From Paracentrotus lividus (taxonomy: Eukaryota > Echinodermata > Echinoidea > Camarodonta > Echinidae), in contig CALNVZ010003434.1 in NCBI GenBank assembly GCA_940671915.1, positions 23,681,078-23,745,077 on the forward strand: a stretch of DNA of 64,000 nucleotides. Reading direction: 5' to 3'. The position numbers and the translations under genes were made by a program. Positions 35,881 through 48,480 of the stretch are shown here, in pieces (the first letter of the stretch is position 1; each line of letters begins with the position of its first letter). A model generated the notes under the pieces. That model ran no database searches. It was not told the DNA's origin and worked only from the letters and a program-made list of their open reading frames with translations.

Positions 35881-38839
35881 GCTCCATATATTTCTCTAGT
35901 ACTCATTCTGTGTTTATTCAAAGTGCGTTCATTTTCGTATCGGTAAAGCAAGCGAAATAACACGATTTGACTTCGACAAGTCATGTCAAATTTGGTTCAG
36001 ATCATTTGAACTAGTTTTTATTTACGTGCTTACTACCTACATACTGTCATTCATTCCAGTGCATGATACCTAGATAGAGATTCCAATTTGCGGAGTAATG
36101 GTCGTATCCTGGGACACGTAACCTAGTTCTTCCTTCCTAATTTCCGTCCTTTTTTCATCTCCCGCGTCTTTGTTGATATCGTCTGGTCCTGTTCTGTCTC
36201 GCATATAAATCTACCAGTTTTCAGCATTCCTTAATCAACTTCAAACTTTGTTCTGCAGTCCGTGTGTGAAGTAACCCAATTCTGTTACATACGCGCGTGA
36301 GAGAATACAACACGGTGTATGTAAAGAGCACCAGCAAAAAAGTTTTAGATTTGTTTTTTTAAAAAAGAAGATAATAAAACTACAAACAAAAACAGTTTAA
36401 AAATAAAAATTTTACACATCGGGCTTCTTTTAGGCTGCAAACATGAAATCTATCAGTTTCTAAAGAAAAAAACAAGACAGATTGAAATATAAAAAAAGGA
36501 GCATGTTAAGACATTCAAAATCATGATTCACAATAGGCCTAAATGTTGTTGTTGTTGTTGTTGTTATTCTGATGGCGCTATCATTTAGAATATGAATATT
36601 TTCGTCATTTCAGTTGTGTCGAAAATAAATAAATCTTTTAATGCTTTTCTGAGAACAAGCAAGGTTTTAGATGGTTATTTTACATAAGGTAGGGGACCGG
36701 AGTGATCCTTCACAATATTCAAGATCTACTTAAATTTAGAAGACAGAGCAAAGTTTTTCCAGTCCGGCTCGGTACTTTGAGCAGACTTTCTACATTCGAT
36801 AAAAACTTTTATGCATATGCAATATAGAAGCCAAAAGGAGCACTTCAAACTTTGAACGACCAATCGGAATACGAATAATACATTTTCATTTACAACATTG
36901 ATAGATATTTAAAAAGTCTTATAACAGCTAACTCTGGATATGACAGCATGTATGCAGACATTTTAAACGATTAAAAATCTCCATTCTTTGAAGTAGAAAA
37001 GGAAAGGAGAAGAACAATTACGAAATTCCCTTTAAAAAGACGTCTACCAAACCAATGAACTTTTGCATTTGACAGACTCACTCTCTGGTAAACATGAATT
37101 TACGTCTTAAAGTTGGGTACATTCGGTTCCAGGCACGTGACGCCTCGCTTCTCTCGAATGTTTGACATGAAAGGAGAGCTCACAGCGTTCTGATTAGGTC
37201 CATGGAAATAGGAAATCATTTCCACTGTTCTCTTCCCTATTCACTCGACTCCTTACGTTAAGAATCCTCTCGTAAAAGTGTGTAGCTGATCTGAGAACTT
37301 GGAAGGGGGAGATTCAGCAAAAAATGCATACTTAATCTGTCCCCGACGCTAGAAAGAACCATGCCTATAAAAATGCATTGGTCAACGACCCTCCTAGCTC
37401 TCCACATTATGATATAAAATTCGTAAATTCCCCCGCCCATCTCCCCAAAACAACATCATTAAGGTAGTTGCTATGACATTCCAACAAACTACACATTTCG
37501 ATGTATTGCTTTTGAGTTTCCTTCGTCTTCAAGCTCTAATTCATCCTAATATCAGATGTATAACATAATGCTATCTTCCCTAGATATGAATACATTTTGC
37601 TTAAAATCTATTATTTTCATTTATGGAGAAATCTTGACTTAAAGAACGAACAAAAAGGACATTTCTTTACTAGTAAAATACGAGATAAGTATAATATAGA
37701 TCAAGGGGCCTACTGCTTTAAGGTTTATCCCAGGGACTTCTACACCGCGCTGCTATCTTAAGTAGATATGGACATCATAGTTGCATTATAACTGATTAAT
37801 ATTTGTTACTTGGATATACTTGGAAATTGTGAGGAAAATATAACAAAATGACAACAAAATATTACAAGTGTCTTAATAAATTCTTTATCACTATGACAAA
37901 ATGCCAATAAATAACTATATTTGCGCCCCCAATTTTTTTTAATCCCCCCCAAAAAAACAACAACAACAACAACCAAGGACTAGTAGCTCTCAATGCTAGT
38001 CAAATCCTCGAGATTGACTTTTGTTACCCTAAATTTCACAAATCAGTATTTTGTTTCAATCCTTCCTTTGTATTTTACAATACGTAGCTGTCTTCCGTAG
38101 ATATTAACACATTTTAATGTAGAACCCGATTTTTCTAAAGCAAAATCTTTTTTAAAAAAAGGGGGGCAATGAATGCATTATGAACATCATTATTTACATT
38201 CATGTTCAATTTTGCCTTTCTTAAGAATGGCAGGCGCAAGGATATTAAAATAATTCCCGTCTTAGGTGACTTTACATCTCAAAAATCAAAGTCAAGTGCC
38301 CGTTAAGAATTTAACCCGGATTGACAAGCTGTCCAGGAGCAAGTTGCAGGTCGTAACCCAATGCCCAGCCGGGAACGTACAGGAATTTTGCCTCGACAAT
38401 TTAACATTGATGTGGGAAGTCAGATTACTGGCAAACGAGATGAATCCAATATCTTTAATTCGCAAGGCAAAACTGATCAAATGACTATGGCATCATGTTC
38501 CAGCCTTCCCGGTGTTTAGGGGGTACGGACCAGGTGCCGCTTCGACCCTGGTTTAGGCTTAAAGCTATAGGATGCATTGATTGATATAGGATAGGAGTAG
38601 GGTCACGGAATGGTGTCAAAGGCATCCATTGATATCCATGTACGGTGTTCGGTGTTTCACCAAAAAGACGTCAAATATTCATGATGGCAATCTAAATTCC
38701 GATACGGGTCATTATCATGTAACAATTTAGTACAAACTTTTTTCCTTCTTGATGAAAATAATTTAAACGTGTTACGGAAAAGAGTAATTAAATATGCATG
38801 TATACGTTTAATGTAGATTTTATTATGAGAAAAATAACA
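35881..38839. other. Unassigned DNA with two trinucleotide arrays
   Basis: (GTT)7 lies near 36,545-36,566 and (CAA)n near 37,956-37,973. Frames at 37,258-37,440 and 38,266-38,484 have ordinary composition but no domain, and the second overlaps an antisense frame of similar length. Confidence 0.55.
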
Positions 38840-39125
38840 GAGGTGGAGGAGAGTCTGAAAGAAGAAAAAGAAAAGAGAGAAGAGAGAGGATGTGAAGAAG
38901 CAAGACTAAAACAGATAGTTGAAAGAAAATACAGTGATATGATGCCGAGACAAGGGGGAAAAACAAAGAGTGGTAGAAAATAGAGAAAGAAAAATGAAAA
39001 AGGCAAGGGAATAGAAGTAAAAGAGATGAATGAGAGAAGGGAAGAGAGAAAAAAGAGAAAAGGGGAGGGAGAGAAAGAGAAAGAGATAGAGACAGAGAGA
39101 GACAGACAGAGAGAGGAAGATATGA
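38840..39125 (+). repeat. Purine-rich (GA) tract
   Basis: About 285 bp strongly biased to G and A on plus (GAGA, GAAGAG, GACAGA words). The Ser/Leu/Phe minus frames here are artefacts. Confidence 0.85.
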
Positions 39126-40796
39126 GAATAAGAGAGTGCATGGCAACGAATAAAGATATTATGAATTGTAATTTGTGAGAATGTGGAAACAAGATATAGA
39201 CTAATGGCTAAACAGACAAGTTGATGGACGTATAATAATGAGACGCATGCATTTCATTTACCCGAGTAAAACACAAACGAATAAAGACATGTATATTCAT
39301 TGCTTAATGATGAGTGCAATTGAATCAGACATGGATAGCTCTATATTCATTCATCAGATACATAGATGACTCACAGTACAAGATGAGTTTTGACATTAGT
39401 AATGAAATACATCTCACTCAAATAAATATTGAAATTTGGCCAATGAATAATTTATAGGCTTAACCTCTCCTCGAGAATACTTGTTAAAACATTGTTTACT
39501 TTGATTTATTCTTAAAATCTTGATTCATATGCCCTGTCCTTACGAGTAAGCGAGACTCTTAGATGTGTCTATCTTTGTTAATATTATTCTCTGAAAATAT
39601 CAAAATGAAACTATTGATAATAAAATACGGTAGTTTACGCATTAAACCCTAAGAAGATACAATCAAAGGAGAAGTTACATTACTAAACCCCATAATTCAA
39701 AAGTTATTATAGTACTTGATAATAATTTTTGTGATCAGTACAATATACAATTATCATAAAACTCCTGAAAGCAAGAATTGTCAAATTGAATTTGACGGAA
39801 TAGAAAGAAGGGAAGAGAGCAAGATGAAGGCAGATAATGACATATCTCGAGGAGTATCCAAATGGAATGGAAGTCAACTCTAGAACTCATAAAATACTCA
39901 CAAAACAGAAAGGATTGGCATAGGATGATTGACCATATCATGACATAAGGAGATCATAAAACAGAATAGAAATCATTGGAAGAGAGAAATGCTGATATCA
40001 TGAAAGTTGTATTGATTAACATTCAACTTAATTGTTGTAATTCAAGTGGGGTGTTACAACACTGCGTGATCTAAAATGTTGTATTCTGGATAATAAAGTA
40101 AAACTTGACAGTTTGAGTAATTCAGGACTCGGGGTGATGCTATACAGGGATGCTGTCCCTTTAAATCGACATGGAAATTGGTTAAAAGGTCATTGAAAAT
40201 GGTTGAATAGTCGGACCTTGAAGGTACCCCAACTGTACCAATAGACGAACCTGACCAAGGTATAGGTATAGCTGACCATTGCCTATGGCCATATCATTCT
40301 ACTCTGACAGTCGATTAGAGACAATGCACATAATTGAGAATAATTGAAGGGCGTTTTCAAGGGTCCCAAATGTCAATATTGATTGGGGTTGAATTTCTTT
40401 CAAGAACGAAATAATTATTTTGTTAGGAGGTTTTGGGTGACGATGGGAAAGGCCAATGTCCTAATGAGAGATATATCTCTCATCAATAGGTGTACAAGTA
40501 TAATAAACATTTTTGTTTTTCAAAAAATGGAGGAAACGACTATCATGCAACTTATGTAAGAAATTTATTTAAATTGTTATGCTTGACTCTGACATGAAAT
40601 TGTTTGAAAAAAAAAATATAATAATGGTTTAAAGGACTTACTTGTAATGGGTGAAATAAAACAATAAAGGTTACTTGGTAACTATTTCATGTATACTTAA
40701 AATTCAAAAGATAATCTAAAGAGACTTAATTTAAATTCATTATTTGTGTGTGTTTTGGACGCTTTCCAAAAAAGTTAAAGCTACTGAATGAAGCCA
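39126..40796. other. Unassigned AT-rich DNA
   Basis: No coding, RNA or inverted-repeat feature was recognised. Confidence 0.55.
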
Positions 40797-40816
40797 CCCC
40801 TCCCTCTCTCTCTCTT

Positions 40817-40858
<42 letters not shown>
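40797..40858 (+). repeat. (CT)n microsatellite
   Basis: CT dinucleotides with one TTTCGC interruption near 40,815-40,820, then an uninterrupted run of about 19 units. Confidence 0.95.
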
Positions 40859-40860
<2 letters not shown>

Positions 40861-41699
40861 GAACCAGGGCGGGTATATTCGTGTTGACGTATTTGTTGTT
40901 ATTGATGTATCTTCACACTTTCAATATCAATTCTCTCTTCTGGTTTATCAAGCCAGTCTGTTGTGTTCCTCTCTCATAGAAATCACCCAATGTCCTCTAA
41001 CCATTACGTCAGTAGTATGAGAAGCGGGGATGCTGTCATATCAACATGCTGTGCATATGAATCACCATCTTCCGTTCAACAAGACTAAGGGCTTCGGGAT
41101 ATTTATCGTACCGCGTTTCTTTAAACTGGATCATAACTAGACAGAGGCAGTATAGGAGCTTCCTATTCGAGCGAGCGGCAGGGCTGTGTTAGGTTTAGAA
41201 GAATTCATGATAGAAAATAATTAAGCTCACAGTTGGTTGAATGAGAGACGACTAGACCCAAGATATGACCCATATGAATGCATTATTAGTATTTGTTTTA
41301 GGATTAACATCCGTCCGGCCAACGAAAAAATTGAGGCATGATTAACTTACCGTGCAGAATGAGTCTGATTTGAATCTAGACTTTTTTTTCCCCTTCTTTT
41401 TTGTTTGCAGAGGGAGCTGATTTTTCCTGCTGACTTTACTTTCTATATAAAATGCTGACGAAATCAAAAATGTTATTGCAGGAATGCATTTATTCTTTTC
41501 TTCATTTCCTTTCTGTTTACAAGTTATCTTTTAAGGAGGAAACAAGGAGAACAATGAAAATGAATTAAAACAAGATAGCGAGTGGTTAAAAGGCCACTTT
41601 GTGCTTTTACAGGCCCCGGGGTCAAGATTATGCTTCTCCACGGGGCCTGTATCTCATAAAGTATAGCTCAAGATTACAATCGATGTACTAAAGTGTCGT
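40859..41699. other. Unassigned DNA with one small hairpin
   Basis: Holds ACAGGCCCCG and CGGGGCCTGT as a perfect 10-bp inverted pair at about 41,610-41,650, followed by TATCTCATAAAGTATAGCTC. No coding feature. Confidence 0.5.
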
Positions 41700-41875
41700 G
41701 TCTGAACACAGAAAGAAAGAGAAAGAAAAGGAGAGAAGGAAATAGAACGAGTGAGACATAGCAAACAGGAATAGATAAGAGAGAGAGAGAGAGATAGATA
41801 GAAAGATAGATAGAAGAGAGAGAGAGGGTGGTGGAGGTAGAAAGAGACAGACAGTCATGCAGACACATCGAGAGG
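41700..41875 (+). repeat. Purine-rich (GA)n patch
   Basis: GA-rich with (GA)7 near 41,780-41,794, GATA words, and (GA)n near 41,815-41,826. Confidence 0.85.
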
Positions 41876-42221
41876 GGAAAGATAAAGAAAATGAGATGGT
41901 TAGTTTTGGAGAGATTGGGAGAGGAGTTAATTTAGGTCATAAACAAACAGGTATTATTTTTTTGCAATCACAATTCATGACTTATAAATATATTTAAATC
42001 TGATACAAAATAGCAAATGGGAAAAGAAAAACAATAACGCTTTACTATCAGATCTGGGTTTAATTTAGGATCTTATTAAGACAATGTCATATCCGAAGCT
42101 CTAAATGGTGTAGCATGGTGGAAACAGGGCTGCACCTTTTAAATACAAAGTTGCACCTTGAAAGGTGTTCCCAGTGTGACAATGTAAAGGTGCAAATTCA
42201 AGCTTACCTTATAGGAAAGAC

Positions 42222-42267
42222 AAAGAGAGAAAGAGAGAGAGAGAGAGAAGGAGAGGATGAGAGAGAG

Positions 42268-42300
<33 letters not shown>
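42222..42300 (+). repeat. (GA)n microsatellite
   Basis: GA dinucleotides with a few A and G interruptions. The Arg-Glu frame is an artefact of the repeat. Confidence 0.92.
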
Positions 42301-42304
<4 letters not shown>

Positions 42305-42554
42305 CAAGCGTTAAATTCACTGGTATTTTCTAATGATTTTATGCAGTCATGTATCATGAAGCCAAACATGTAGATGAATCTATAAAGCCCATTCTTTATG
42401 CTAATGTGATATTAATTTTCCGCTACTTTGCTTCTTTTTAAACAAGTACTGCATGCTCAATGTGACTCAGACTTTGCACTATTTACTTTAATGACAATCT
42501 ATGCATCAAACAATATCGATTACTTTTCTACTGCACTTGCTCGCTTCTCAACCC

Positions 42555-42604
42555 TCTGTCTGTCTGTCTGTCTGTATGTCTGTATGGCTCTCTCTCTCTC
42601 TCTC
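42555..42604 (+). repeat. (CTGT)n then (CT)n
   Basis: CTGT tetranucleotides with two ATGT variants pass into CT dinucleotides. Confidence 0.92.
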
Positions 42605-42994
42605 TTATCTCGTTTTATATAATGTAGGTCTCCACCTCTCTTTTTCTTTCTCTTCTCCTCTCTAGGTTTATCTATCTATGTCCGTCTCTCACCCTGTCTT
42701 TTATTTCTCAACTAAATATTTTTACATGAAAGCTATTTGACCAGACGTATATTATTTTGTATTGAATCATAATGTGGCAACATCTCAATGTAATAAATGT
42801 ACTGCGGAATGAAATATTGAATTGGAATGGAAAAAATAAAAATTAGTTCCCTTTCAGTCTGATTACCCTTGTCCCGTCAGATCTATCTTGGAAAAATCAT
42901 TGATTGGGGTCTTGCAGATATTACAATACGAGTGGACATTGTATGAATACAAAATATGGATGTACATGTATATTACTCTTAAATACGAATTAAC

Positions 42995-43070
42995 ACATCA
43001 AGTCTCGAACCCACGACCTTTGTTTTTACAGTCAAATGCGTAAACCACTCGACTATGAGTCTACGACACA
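42995..43070 (-). ncRNA. tRNA-derived SINE fragment or tRNA pseudogene
   Basis: On the minus strand, TAGTCGAGTGGTTTACGC (A-box/D-arm-like, plus 43,038-43,055) is followed by TTTGACTGTAAAAACAAAGG (anticodon-arm-like). GGTCGTGGGTTCGAGAC (B-box/T-arm-like, ending at plus 43,002) comes next. Order and spacing follow a tRNA, but the acceptor and T stems pair poorly, so it is not a functional tRNA. Confidence 0.45.
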
Positions 43071-45654
43071 TCCACAATAATTATCATCACGTACACACGA
43101 CTTGTACTTTTCCTGCGTAAGCAGTCTGTTGATGCTCTTTATTGCGTGATACTTTTTTAAGGCATCAAATTTCCGTTTTTCTTTGACATATTTCCGGCAA
43201 AGAAATCGTAACGGGAGCCACAGAGAGCTATCAATGGGAATAAAACAGAGCGTTGAAATGTCAAAACTTGCATGAAAGGGCACTGTCGGGTTTGGGTTGG
43301 CAGATTCAGCTCATTTTACTTCAGAAAGAAAATATCAAACAGTTTACGAGTTTGTAAAGGGGCTGAGTAAGCAAAAGAATTGATTTCAAGATATGGAATG
43401 ATAAAGAAAAAAGAGGTGGGCATCTTGTAATAAATAGAGCAAGACTTGAATCATGCTTCCGAGTAGCAAACACCGTGCTTTGGGTTAGTTTGCACATCAT
43501 TCTCATGTTACATGCCTTATCATTAATCTACTACATGTCAACCTCCCATATTTCGCGGCTAACAAGGGGCAGGGCGATTTATGCATTGCTCAAATTTTTG
43601 TTTCATAATTCATATCTAATTTATTGTTTCATTGAGAGCATACGAAATTACCGATTATGATACACAAAAAAAACACCATCAGTGGCAAGGACAGATAACT
43701 CATTGCATTGTACATTCTAAAGTTGTATTTATGAAATACCTTAGCACATTAAGCTGAAATAAAAGTAAAGTGGAAATGTAGCAAATATTCATTGTTCAAC
43801 AGAATATTAGAAACAAACCGCGCTTAGAAAATTATTTATTTTGCATATATTTTCTTCACTATTGGATTTTCAACTTTCATTTTGCTTTATGCAGACCTAA
43901 AAGAGAATATAATGTGTTTTTTCTTCTTCAACGTACACTGATGTTAGTTATTATTGTGTATATCATATAACCTAGACTGTTTTAACTTGTATAATAATTA
44001 CTCTCCTCTCTGTAGACACATGCATTCATTATTTTGAAAGAAGGGATACGTAAGGATATTTCTTTTTCACTGATTATTGTCTCAAATTGGCAACTCCCGT
44101 AGACTGTGAAAGCCTAGGCATGTAAGATCTTATCTTCCTAACCTTGGTATTTCTTTCGCGCCCAGCTTATGCTCAATTGAGGCCCATTATATAGGTTGTC
44201 ACATTTTGTCATCTACAACCCGATGGTTTTGATCGTAATGGAAGAAGAATAGGAAGAAAAAAGGGAATAAAATGATTGAGTGAGAGATTAAAAGGAGTCA
44301 ATAACCTCCTATTTCGGATTATATTCCGTTCCCTAACGAGCTACAGGGGTACAGCATCAAAATAATTGCCCAAAAGATGAGTCGAGATTTAAGATCAAGT
44401 CTGGGAAAGGGAACTCAAATTTACAATATCAGCAATTTGTCGACACAATAAGTAACACTTTCGGACAAGCAAAAATGATAGGGTGGTGCATTAACCTTTC
44501 TTCGAACCGAGGGACTACACGAGGCGGTCACAACTTTTCCAGTAATAATGTATCACTAATAAATACATTCTTGTCGTCCATTTTCATAGTAAGTCGAATG
44601 TTCAAGGATAGTTCAATATCTTTACGATTGAGTTGATTAATTGGTAAAATGTTCAAAATTTTACTGAGTCGAGTGATTTATTAAAGAATAACAATTGTAA
44701 AATGTGATCGATCATTCAGGTTGTAAAAAACCCCTTTCAAAAGATGATAATTCATCATCGATATAATAAGAAACAAAATGTCGTTTGGTTGGTTTAAAGA
44801 GTTTGATGAATACAGTTTTCCCTACCTCTCAATTATTGTCGAAAAGAAAATTTCGATATATTGGTTTTTGTCTCCCCTCTAATGTGTTTTGCTATCTGAT
44901 GTCATGAGTCAGTACCAACCAATGTATTTCTGATATTTCTTTAATCTTATTTTGATATCAAAAAGTACAACAACAATAATGTTTCCGAATACGTTGCGAT
45001 CGACATATATTTTCATAAAATTATCAGTAGATTATATTATAAAAACAAAGACTGAAGAAAATCAACGAGTAGATAAAGGGAAAGGAGTTAAGAAAAAATG
45101 ACAGTGGATGTCACGACACTTTTTATCATATTTTCAATTTATAACTATTAAGTAAATGCCAATTCCAATCCATAATCAAACTTTCAATCTATAAATAAAA
45201 ATATTTGTTCTGAATTTCTGCAGGCACCTCCGTTTTAATTCATTCAATCAAGGTAAATTCTATTTTCAGTTGTTGTGTACAATCTTTCGTATTGCCTAAA
45301 TTCCTTTATACTTAACTCACTTTCTTGTATTGTATTGAATGTATTATTACATGTTCATATTTGAATGTTTATGTCTTTATGTTTTTTAATGGATATAGAT
45401 TTCAATCTTGAATCTTAAATCATAGAATTTTTGTCTATGCCACATTGAAATAGCTATACATATACCGGTAGATGTAAATAAAAACATACGAATTGGAAAG
45501 ACTTCGATTTTATAAAGATGAAAATGTTGTGACATAGATGAGTTTGAGTATTCTGACCCCCCAAAAAATGCTAATCTTATTCAGGTGCTCAAAATGTTTT
45601 TGCTTTGCCAATTTTTCATTACATTGCCTCATGATTTGGTTAATCAAAATGTTT
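43071..45654. other. Unassigned AT-rich DNA
   Basis: No supportable gene, RNA or repeat. Frames at 43,053-43,283 and 43,321-43,506 on minus lack domains. Confidence 0.55.
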
Positions 45655-45673
45655 AGGAGACAGAGAAGAGAGA

Positions 45674-45706
<33 letters not shown>

Positions 45707-45722
45707 GGGGGGGAGAGAGAAT
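45655..45722 (+). repeat. (GA)n microsatellite
   Basis: GA dinucleotides interrupted by ACA and a G run near 45,706-45,713. Confidence 0.92.
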
Positions 45723-46931
45723 GGAGTGACATTGCGCACATGCTTCTAGGATCAGACTTATTCATCACAAAAACAACAAACATGATCATTATGTCGTTTT
45801 ATTGAGCTTAAGTTTCACCATAGACGTATTGGTTTCACGCTCTACCCCAATACCAAATTCCGCAATGAGAACGAAAAACAATGAGCCCCTTCAGTAACGT
45901 CGTCGGGAATGGATCATAAGTTGGAATCAGATGATATCTGGTGTTGACATTTACACATAGAAGCTGGATAATGCCTGCTCCAGTGAATACAGCTGTCCGT
46001 ATTAATGACAGGAATCGGGTCAATAGTATATACTATTGCCCTACTTCATATCATATCCTAGGTACTCCCAAGAGATAATAATCCTTTATGAATAGATCCT
46101 CCATGATCTACATTTGGTCTCTCATTGGTATACTCATATTCACTCTGTCCGGTGTTCCTTGTCCCATGTGTTTCTCCAACCTTTCATATATGTTTCATTT
46201 TAACCCATTCAGTCCAACTGATAATGTGTACCGCGAATAACTATCACATGGGCTTTGATAATATGTCTTGCCTGTTGCCATGTATAATATATCCTTGGTA
46301 TAAAAGTATATTAGGTGCATAATTTAAGATAATTATGTGTCGTATTACAAGATTGGGCTGCTCGTGTTTCATTTTAGTATTTAGTTGAATATATATTTTT
46401 TTTTTTTTTTTGTCATGCATGATGACATTTAGCGCTTCCATGTATTGCATTAAAGGCATAATGTTTGACAAGATTCTATTTTTCCACAAAAGGGAATTTT
46501 GTTCGGAAGATATGATAAATTAGAAATCAATATAAGAACATTATATGGAAAGCAAAAAACAAACCCCCCCCAAAAAACAAAATAACATTATATTGAAACG
46601 TGGGTGTAAGATTCTTACAGAGAAGGTAAAACGGCTAGAAGATATCAGAACTTAAAATATTCTTCCTTTTAAAACGCATTAAACGCATAATTAAAAAGAA
46701 TTATTGGAATAAAAACAGTGATAAAAAACTAATAAGCTGGGGTTAGAGACAGGACAGGAGCAGAAAATGAAAGTGAAAACCGTTCCAACCCCACCCTATC
46801 AAGGTCCCCAAAAATTAATAAAAAATATAAAAAGAACAGAAGGAAGGTGGCATGTGAATACATTTATCACCTAAAAATAGCCACGAAGAATATGACAAAG
46901 AGATTAATAATGAGGAACTTAGAATGCGTGT

Positions 46932-46932
<1 letters not shown>
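45723..46932. other. Unassigned AT-rich DNA
   Basis: Contains T16 at 46,396-46,411 directly followed by the interrupted palindrome TGTCATGCATGATGACA (46,411-46,427). Nothing else was recognised. Confidence 0.5.
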
Positions 46933-46978
<46 letters not shown>

Positions 46979-46999
46979 GTGAGGGTGTGTGTGTGTTTT

Positions 47000-47032
<33 letters not shown>
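46933..47032 (+). repeat. (GT)n then (GA)n compound microsatellite
   Basis: About 22 GT units at 46,933-46,977, a GT-rich bridge, then about 15 GA units at 47,002-47,032. It directly precedes repeat module B. Confidence 0.95.
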
Positions 47033-47035
<3 letters not shown>

Positions 47036-47457
47036 AGAGAGTGTTGCATAATAATAACTCCGTTCTATAGTCGGAAGCTTTACAAACAATATCAACTACA
47101 TGTATATTTTCATATCTACCGTAGATCTACGTCACAATCAAATCATGAATATTCATATAAAATTATCTTTATTCCAAAAAGATTTTATATAAGCTACGGA
47201 ACTTCCTGATTATAGGAAGGCTAGATGAACAATTATTTTTACAAATACTTAGAGGAGAGTAAAACAAAACAAAAAACCAAACACAATTCTCGATGTATTT
47301 AATAGAAAACTTGATATCTATGGTTTACCATAATAAAAAAAGAAAATGACCCAAATGACGTTTCACAGCGACACCTAAAATTGGCTGTAAACGAGTCAAA
47401 TTAGTCCTCATTATGGAGAGCAAAGTGTTAATTTGATATCCCAATTATTACACTGAT
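47036..47457 (+). repeat. Repeat module B, copy 1
   Basis: About 420 bp closely matching 52,198-52,605 in the same orientation. Shared landmarks are GAGAGTGTTGCAT at the start, CATATCTACCGTAGAT, TACGTCACAATCAAATCATG, ATGAATATTCATATAAAATT, AAATTGGCTGTAAACGA, GCAAAGTGTTAA and ATTATTACACTGAT at the end. Both copies follow GA-rich sequence. There are no terminal inverted repeats or coding frame, so it is a dispersed repeat or duplicated segment of unknown class. Confidence 0.8.
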
Positions 47458-48327
47458 GTTGCAACTTGTATAATTAATACAAAGTTAATAGAAATGTATG
47501 TAATCGTTTAATTAGCATTTCAGTTTAATTTCATGACTTTATTCCATTACATGTCTCTATAATATTAATTCAATTTAATGCAATTAACGTAATTTGAAGG
47601 GGAAATAGGCTGATGCTCTTTACTAAGAAAGTAATTTTGAGAATATTTCCATGCCAAATACTCTTGCCTATCAAACGAAGTTTTATACTTGAATGTCATA
47701 TTTAAGTCAATTATTCGTTTATAACTATGCCAATTAGCTTATATTACGCATGATGTTTCACAACTCAACACAAATACTTGAAAGTCTGACATGTGCTACA
47801 TGCTATGATTCAAATTAGCATGCACAGAATCGTTTGAGATACCATGGACTCACTCTGGTCAGGATAATTATAAGAAAAGCATAAGTGTCTACTAAAACAT
47901 TACAGAAAACACAGTGCTGATGTCTTAGGTAAACACATATGCCATTATCACTGGAGCGATCTGTCACATTGAATGATGTCAGACGAGAGTACGTCAGAGA
48001 ATTACCAAAGTGGGTTGGCCTGGAGGCGGGGGTCGGAGATAATTTGAAGGGAAGTTGCCTTGAAACTAGTTATTCAGACCATGAGCATCATCCTCGATCT
48101 TGTCATGATCATAACATGGTCATTCTGTTATCGTCCTTGTATTCATTAAAATTGATCCATTACTTCATCATCATCATCGCGATTTTTTTATCTATTTCAG
48201 TTTATCTCATTTCAAGGCAAGAAAAAAGAAATTAATAAAAGAAGCACACTGCAGTAATCATGAAAAAAAAGAAAAAAAATACATTGCAATATAGATGAGA
48301 TAGTACTGCATTATAAGCATTATATTA
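47458..48327. other. Unassigned AT-rich DNA
   Basis: A 98-codon plus frame at 47,939-48,235 ends in an Ile-rich hydrophobic stretch derived from ATCATC-type sequence. I do not support it as a gene. Confidence 0.5.
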
Positions 48328-48480
48328 AAAATCATTGTCATCATTATCATCATTACCATCATCGTCATCGTCATCATCACCATAATCACCATCATCATCA
48401 TTATCATTATAAACCGTCATCACCATCACCATAATAATTGCCATCACAATCATCATCATCATCATCATCACCATCGTTCC
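48328..48480 (+). repeat. Imperfect (CAT)n array
   Basis: About 150 bp of CAT/ATC trinucleotides with CAC, CGT and ATT variants. A smaller patch of the same repeat lies near 48,748-48,786. Confidence 0.92.

Noticed and set aside
35455-35946. 163-codon Leu/Ser/Phe frame
   Set aside because: Same artefact from a pyrimidine-rich tract; no signal peptide plus domain pattern.
48328-48480. CRISPR-like regular repeats
   Set aside because: Imperfect (CAT)n trinucleotides without spacers; the genome is eukaryotic.
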